The position numbers were made by a program, and so were the translations under genes. Below, piece by piece: positions 14,401 through 23,400 of a DNA stretch of 64,000 bases. Position 1 is the first letter of the stretch; each line of letters begins with the position of its first letter. Under the pieces are notes generated by a model. It did no database searches. It was not told the origin of the DNA and worked only from the letters and a program-made list of their open reading frames with translations. The stretch covers positions 13,048,615 through 13,112,614 of the forward strand of contig OZ022584.1 in the NCBI GenBank assembly GCA_963669155.1, read 5' to 3'. This DNA comes from Arbacia lixula (Eukaryota; Echinodermata; Echinoidea; Arbacioida; Arbaciidae).

Positions 14401-17400
14401 TCCGGTCCATCTTGCTGATTCCTGTTGTCAGACATATCACGCTTGCGGATAGGTGGTGAGTTTTGCATCTTGTTTGTGGCTGAAATGCAAGAAGATATAA
14501 CCAAGTAACAATCTTGTGCTTCTATAAAGTAACTGTACAACCAACTTAATTTGCCTGGATTGCATATCTTTAAAACATCTATAAGAACTTTGAATGGCAT
14601 TTTGTGAATCAGAGATAAAAAAAGAAGAAAATGGTAAAGAACAGCAGAGGAAAGTGGTAAATAACAAGATTAGGAAGTGGTAAGAAGAACAGAAGAAAAT
14701 GGAAGAGAACAATAAAAGAAAGAGGTTAAAATATATTGAAGTGTTTTATGTTTTTATGTGTTATGTTTTAAATTTAGATAACATTGGCAAGAAACTCCAG
14801 AGACATGTTGACAGAATAATCCAAGATACGTACACTTCATTTCCCAAATACGTACACTGAAACGGGTTCATGTTGACCAGGTCCTCTTCGCTCAGCTCGT
14901 AGATATTTTTCCGAGCTGGCTCTGGAGGTGGCGGCAGGGCGCTTGTGTCTTCCTCCATGGTGATACCGCCCTCTACGGGTGAGGGGGTCTGTTCCTCTCC
15001 AGCGCCAGCTATGGGGGACAGCTGGGTGGCGGGCACACTTTGGGCAGAAAGGTTCTGTTCTGCGTTGAGCTGATCGGGAGGGCTGGTAGATGGTGAGGCT
15101 GCAGGAGGGCAATCACTGTATCAGTGGGAATGCAAGACGGAACAGGAAAAGATATTTGATTGTTATTCACAGCTCCATCACAGAGGCCTATTCCAATAGC
15201 TTTACCCAATGCTTGCCAGACATAGCATCAAATCATGTATTGAAACTGCATGTTTGGTGTATGGTTGGAAGGTTTGACTGGGAAGGTTACAATGGATGAT
15301 CTTTAATTTTATCCAATGACTGCCACACAAAGCAACAATTATGTACAAAACTCTTTTTATTATTTTTTTTATTTGGAGGGGGGGGCTCTTTGGACAATGG
15401 AAAACGAGTATGGCATGTTCAATGTCTGGGCGATACCGTTCATAGACATCACCCACCCATGTTCCAATTTGTGTACTTTCAGCAGCCCAGGAAGCACTTG
15501 CTACTAAGATGCTTGTAAACTAGTGTGTGTTAAAAGGAGGCACGTGACAAATCACTCAAATTTTAGGTACATTTTGGCACTTCACAAGAAAAGTCATCTT
15601 TGTTCCTTGGCTCCCTTTTGTCAAAAGTGGTGCAGGATTGAACTAAAAACCAAAAGCATAACAAATTGTGTGAGTGTATGGCACCTGAGGGGCAGATTAT
15701 CGATGATTTGGTTGAGGATGTCAGCAGCGACGGTCAAGTAATCCTCATGGTCCTGCTTGGTGACCACCGTGGCACGCTCGCTCCACCGCTCCTTCTCGTC
15801 AAGCTCCCGCACAGCGTTGTACGGTGAGTCGCTCGGCAGCCGCTCAAATGTCGTTCCCTGGGCCGGAGTCTGGAAGGAAACCTTGACACAGCAGCAGAGA
15901 GGGAAGGTGAGGGAAGGGATAAACAGACAGAAATATGCCATGATTATTATCCTTGAGGTAAGTAAACAGGAATACTGAATAAAGTCTTGGGCTCTGTTGC
16001 ATAAAACTTTAATGGTAGCCTTGCTACCAATTGCAACTTCTATGGAAATCTTGAATTTAATTGGCTGTCGAGCCAATTTTGTTACCAAAGTAGTTACCAT
16101 TAATGGTAAGAGTTATGCAATGGGGTCTCGTTCAGAAATGGAATGTCACTAATAATGAGATTGTGTAAACATGAGAAAATTGATAAAAATTCCACACAAA
16201 ACTTAAGTATAAATAAATTTCTTTGTTTCAAATAGGCATCCCTGTTTTATTTTGCAGAACATTTCCATTATGCGCTCTAGCATTTGCATTTGCTTTTTAA
16301 AAATTTTTTTTGCTATACTTTGAATGAAAACATAAGACGTACAACCTTCAATCGTACAATCTTTCTAGTCTATCACTGATTCCAATTAAAAACAGAATTC
16401 AGCAAACATATAGTATTCAGTTAACATACTAGTTCTGTAAATGAATAAAAATACTGCTTCTAAGCAATTTACCCTCCATGGTGAATTTGTGCATTCATAT
16501 ACATTTAATTCTTATGTAGGTGAAAGGTTAATTTAAAAAAAAAAAATCATCATCAGTTTTTAGGGGTAAGATACATCCCATTCCGACGTAAACCTAGGAT
16601 GAACTTTCATAAAGCAAGTGCATGTACACAAATACAATCAGACTACAAAATTATGGTTAGTGAGGCAAGGTAAATAAACTCAAATAAATCAATTATGACC
16701 AGGTTTACAAGCATGGAATGTTACAATGCTAAAGGTGCATCTCTGTCTACGTAATCTTAACATGAACAATCAATGTCTTAGAACTCTATCCTGTAAAACA
16801 ACAACTTAACAATAAATACTGAGATTTTCCATGTGAATGAGCTTGATACAAAGGTAAATAAGTAATATAAATCGGTTAGTGACATGCGAAATGGGCAAGT
16901 GCAAATACTTGTTATTGATGAGTACAACTTTGTTAGATTAGAAGGAACAAGCTTTATTATCTACCGTATCTACTGGTACATACACGCAGCTGCTGCCTAT
17001 ATGTAGACAACATTCCTGCACAGTTGCTCATCAATGTACAACATACATCATATATATCTTAGAGTGTACTTGATGGACATTCAATGTCAAGATAATTTGA
17101 TTGTAAAGCAAAATGGCAGCCTTTCAGAGATTATAATTAATGCCTGGTACACTTCAGCATGCATGTTGACTCTAACGTAAAAATAAGCCTCTTCGCACAG
17201 CATGTTTGATACACTATAGACTACAGTGTTCCTGGTTTACATTTCAAAAATGAATGTACATGTATGCATCACTGCCACCACATCCATACATTTGCATTAA
17301 TTACCATAGTATAGTTTTGAGGTCACCTCGTGTCTATAGTTCTAACCATGTCCCTAATAGCAGTCTATATTTGTATACCGGTACTGTACAATGTATTTGC

Positions 17401-20400
17401 TGTCTACTGAAGATAATACAGATCTCCCTATGAACACATTGTACATGTGTCAGTGCGGTATGCAGTGTTGTGACTGCATCTTGATGTACATCCATTTGCA
17501 CTGTACAAGTACAGTACATGTTTGTTAATGTTCTTCACTATCTATCTGCAGTAGACTGTGTAGGCATGCTTATTTTACTAGCAAGAGAAATAGCAAGCAC
17601 AGTGGAGGGTGGAATTCCTCCATCGCAGACTGACACTCAGGCCAGACTGATCCCGTCATTCTCACCATCAATGTTTATAGAACTGTCTAGTACAGCACTT
17701 GGGATGGCTCACTGCTCCGTCCTGACCGATTGCCAAAGACACCTTCACGGCGCCTCTGCGGCAGTCTGAATCTTAATTGGACAGACTCCACAGTGGTACC
17801 ACACATACACTGTACATGTAGTTCTATCCCTCTATCCCAATGCATCTACACTCAGTGAGCATGTAAGCCATTTGAGCATTCTGTGCTTTGCATTGTTAAC
17901 CCGAATTTGCACAATATGCACAGAGATCCAAAGGTTGCCATCTAATGGAAATCCATTAATTACTATTTGAACTCCATGTACAGTTTATACCCTGAGTAGT
18001 CTAATACAAAGTACATACACTGTACATGTACATGTACCAGCACACTGTTTATAATGTGTATAGAGTGCATACACAGCCTGGTTTGATTGTTTTTCATTCA
18101 CTTATCATTCCTGATGTGGGTACAGTACACAATGTACAGAACTGCTTGATAATAAATGAGGAACTGCATTTCTACATGTACTTTATCCCTATTTTGCACT
18201 GTACATGTAGATCAATACTGACTTTTGCAGTAGAATGTCTGTGCTATCAACCAAGACTTGTCACAATACGCTTGTGTACCATCATACGAGATGTATACAG
18301 TATAGTACACAATGTACAAAAATGCTTTCTAGTTATCATTTTTTAAACCTGTTTTACATTGTACATGTAGATTGATTTCACTTATCGAATAGAATGTCTG
18401 TTCTACATTTTAGACCTGAAATAACCTTAGTTGTCCTTGCATTTGTGAACAATCATGCAATATATGCACACGCAGCACTAGACCTCGGGAGGCCTCTGCC
18501 TCAAATGCAATGTAAGGTCAAACTAAGACTGTGTCAATACAAACAACAGATAGCTTCCTTGTCTTCCTGTTGGCTGTTCACACTCCAAGTGTACCGCTAT
18601 ACTATCATTACGCGTACACTGCCCGTGGAGTTCAATTTTGTCTTTAATTGGAACATTCAAACCATCATTGTGTCCAACAATAATAAACATGTTTGCCACT
18701 TTGCAAGCTCATGTCTGTCACTTGAATTCCTACAGTAGGAGGGACTTGAATGCAGCTCTTGAGTAAACTTTGGAGAAGAAAAATGATACCAGTTTTGGGA
18801 TTATAATCCAATTTGCTGTTCCCACTGGGGGAAAATGTGAACATGCTTGCACAAAAATTGTCATGGTATTGTGGTATAGTGTGAATGCGCCCTGTGTATG
18901 GCCTTAACACTTGCCTTCATCAGATTGAAGCGCAATGTCAGGCAGGCGCTATCATGTGGGAGCCTGTATCTGACATGGGTCATGGGGGAGGGGGGAACTC
19001 TTCCACATGATAGGGCCTGCCTGACATTGCGCTTCGATCAGATGAAGGCCCTATCATGTGGGAGCCTGTATCTGACATGGGTCATGGGGGAGGGGGGAAC
19101 TCCTGTCAGTCAAAGGGGCAGAAATGGCAGATTGAGTTGGAATGGAGGGGGGAGGGGGCAGGTAGGGGGGAGGGGGCAGGTAGGGGGGAGGGGGCAGGTA
19201 GGGGGGGAGGGGGAGGGGGAAGGTTGGGGGGAGGGGGAGGGGGCAGGTAGGGGGACTCTCTGCTATGATTAAAAGAGCCAATGAGAGCATAGCGACAATT
19301 TGTGAAAACTCTTCCTTATCCAGTGCCAGGGGGAGGAAGGCTTTGCAAAGTGCCTCTCACATTTGATTCTATTGGGCAAAAAGGGTCATGCATCTCTCCA
19401 ATAAAATCTGCTAGCCTGGCAAGCAACCTGAAAGTACTTCATATCGGTTAAATGCAAAATTAATTCTCCAAGATGATATTATATGTGTAGTTATACATAT
19501 TTTCAGGATAGCTATTTTCATTATTGAGAGAAAGGAACCCACCTAAGAAATAATGACACATGCATTCTGACTTAAAATAATAAACTTGAATTGTAGTATG
19601 TACATTTATTGTAAACTCAATGTTTATATTCTTTATTATCGAGAAGATTAACTTGTGAGCACACACAAATGCAAGCAGTGCTCAAAACAAAACTCATAAT
19701 TGTAAACAAAGATCATTTTAGAGTATTACAATGTATGAGTATGCTGACTGTTTAAAAGAAAATAAAAAGTAAAAGAAACTTATCCTGTGAAATATAGGGG
19801 GAAAGAAGCTTAATAGGTCATGGGCGAAATATACAAACAATAATTGGCAATAATATGCATCAGACATTCATAAATTCATGAATAACTTAGCATAAGTTCA
19901 AATATTTTAAGACCTTGTATATTGGTATGAAATGCTGTACGATTTGATTTAAAATATGAAATATTACTCATTGATCTGAAATTATAAACTGTATGGAATC
20001 AAACTCATGCAATACTAATAATAAACAAATCAAATGTGATAAAATTAATCAGGCCCTTGTTTTTTTTTTCGCTTTTTTTTTTGCTGTATACATTGTTACT
20101 ACAGTACAAACATGAATTTGATATTAAGTTGAATTTGAAATTAAGTTGTCTTTAGAGGTTTCATGAGATTTCATGATCAAAAGTAAAATGCTAAAATGTA
20201 CTTTCTACTTTGTAGATGGCAAAATGATTAATTGACATGCAATCATCAAGATTTAAACCCCTTGAGCTTACCACTACTTCAGGAAAATCAGACTGATCTG
20301 AGAGGCAACCACCCATGATATGGTGGTAGCGGTTTCTAAGAAGTTATCTGGGCACACACAATGCAAGAGACCAAATCACACATTCATCATTGACAATATT

Positions 20401-23400
20401 CATGAAACCCTTAAAGAGTATATACTGTACTGGGAAGACAAAAAAAGCCTTCAAAAGGTGATCATGAGCAATCTTCTTGCCAATGCAGTATATACCCTTT
20501 AATACTAGCCTACTAGAAATGCATGTAGCTGAATGCACTTTACATGAAAAAATGTTCCCCCAAAGATGAAAACAATAGAAACCAAGGAAGAATTTTGTTT
20601 TCCCCCTATGTCTGTAGAGCAGACTTGGCAACAAATCATTCTTGGGTCAAAACTGTTTAAGTGAACACAACAAATGATTACGCTGCACCTGTGCATTTCA
20701 GTTTGTCATCACACTGCGTTGCTCCTGTACATTGCTGTACCTGTACTCCTTCCTACGTAACACACCACAGTATCCAATGCAATCACTCCACAAATCCCAC
20801 TCCTCAAGTACACGGTGATAAAAAAACATTCCTTAGAATCCTCACAGGGTTAGTTTCACTAATGGAAGAACAAATCAACAAGTTAAAGGTACAGTATACA
20901 CATGTAGTAGTACTCTTGCAAGTGCAAGCCTGGATCACAAAATTTATAAAAATTGTACAAAACTGAACAATGTGCATACAAACTTGCAACACTTTTAGTT
21001 TAATGTTAGTGTTAGTTTAATTGTTGTTAAATCTTTAATATAATCGAGATGATACGTGTACCGGTACATACAATGTGATTTCTTGGCTTTCACAGATTGT
21101 AAATAATCTGCATGCGATGAACACATAAGATTTCAATCTACATGTATAGATACATGTAAGAGTACCGGGGGGTGGGGGTGTTTCACCAAGCTGTTTGTAA
21201 GCTTCACAAATGTGATGCCACACTTTGTTCCTGTTTTCACATGTTGAGAGTTAATTTCCAACAATCCTGATCAAATTTGACATATGATATAAGCTTTGTA
21301 TTCAGACACTAGTGAACAACAAGAATTTTTCTAAATAAACATCAGATTTGAACTTAAGCTGATGGGAAAAAAATTGAGAATGTGATATAGCACAAGAAGG
21401 GGTCACCAGTCTTTTGTAAAGGTGTTCGTACATCACATGTAGCTTACAAACAGCTTGGTGAAACACCCCCCGGTACATGTCATTAAAGCTTATTTCGCAG
21501 TGTTTTATTTTTTGCAAATGAGGCAAAGACATGGGCAAGCATTTTGACAAATGTTATTGATTGTCGTACAGTGCATGTAACACACATACATGCACACTCT
21601 GTCACTGATAGCTACAATGTGCTACAAAATGGTTGGGGTATACGATGTGCTATAAATTCAAGCACTGCACAGGTGTAGCACGATGCGTTGTGACTCTTTT
21701 GAGTAATTTTGTAGGCCTGTGTCTTGGGTCCTGTGATAAGGGCAGGCAAAGTTAAGTGCTCCCACCGAATGCTTGACATTGTCGCAATTCACAAAAAATA
21801 TAAATGCAAATTATACCAAGTTTTCAGTACCGTATTTGAGGGTGTATAAACTGCTTTTTTACCACTACGAAACACCTCAAAATGTGGGGTGCCGTTAAGT
21901 ACAAATGTAGATACATGTATTTTAATATTGTATGCAATCACAGAATTCTAATCTATTCTAGCTCATTTGTTACACATTATTTGCAGGAAAAAGCTCATAT
22001 AATACATGTATATGCTTATTCTTTTTTATTTGATTAAAGTCCCGTCTTAATAAGAATTGTGATAGATCGCAAATAGACTATGAATTAATATCAATCGTAA
22101 CTCTTTCCATTGAGATAGGTTAGACTTGCCATTGATTCAGATCAATCGCAACCTGTTTTAAGACAGCTCCCAGTGTTAACAGTCCATGAATCCTTACACT
22201 CGTCTCTGTAAGTACAAAGTAACTCGGGTTAAAACATAAATCACTTCACAAAGTTAGCTGTAATCTAGAGACGATACATGAAACAGAATCAAACATTCCC
22301 AATGAGAAAAATTATCCACATACTCAAGAAAATTGTGATGATGATGTACAAGGCCAAGCACTGATGAATACTCTAGTCTACGTTTTTCTTTCCTCGGGAT
22401 CGTTAGGAGGAGTCATGCTTGGCTGCAAGGACGGGAAGGAATCTTAGTCTTCGGCGATGGCTCGGTGTTGGAGTGAACTGAAGGGGGTGGTTAACGCACC
22501 CATGCAGTCAGACAACAATCCTGTCAGTCAGTCAGTCAACTCGCCACAATTGACATGCTCAACTGCAAACCAAGCCCATGCACACACACAAACTACCTGT
22601 TCAGGCGGCGAGTCGGAAGCCCAGCCTACAGCGGAGTCGTTGGAGCTGTGACTGGGTAACCGTGGGGAGTCTTTGGGCAGTCCAGGGACACCCCTGACAC
22701 AGTCCTCAGTGATGCCATTTACCATGGGTGCGCCTTCAGGCGACATCGGGTGACCATCATCCGGGATGGACCCCTCATGGTCTACATTGCCCAGCTCGTC
22801 CTCTAAAGACCTCAGCTCACCGTCATGGTCCAGCTGGCTGAGCTCTGCATCCGTGAATAGGGAGTCGCTCTCGGACGATACATCCTTGTAATCATCCGCG
22901 ATGGAGGAGTCGGGCACACCCAGGGCCTCCAGAACTTTCTTCACATCCCGCTGCCTGAGCCTGGCCATGAGCTCATCGTCGGAGAGGCCTGGGTCCAGCC
23001 CGGCGGGGCCAATATCAGCAGGGTCCACCACATCCGGCAAGACACAATGGGCAATCTCCTGCTGCTCCTGCTCCTGCTCCTGACCTCCGGCCTGGCAAGA
23101 AAGGTCCCCCAGGGAAGTCACCACAGAACTAGCAGCACTGCTACTGTCACCCACGCCGGGATGATCCGACTGTGCACTCCCCATGTCCAAGTCTGGATTA
23201 GCGCTCATTAATCTGCGCCGTTGTGCACCCCCACCTCCTCCTGCTCCTCTCCTGCGCTCCCTGGTTGCAGACTTGCGTGAGGTCTCGGCCCTATTCCTGT
23301 CGCTGAGCTTGCTTGGACTGGTGGGGCTGGCCTGTGGGGATGCCGCACTCATTACAGAACCTCTCCCTCTGTTGTGTCTGCCCTGCACACGGGGTCTCTG

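Noticed and set aside
19054..19290. Pro/Leu- and Gly-rich frames
   Set aside because: They translate the G-rich minisatellite on either strand.
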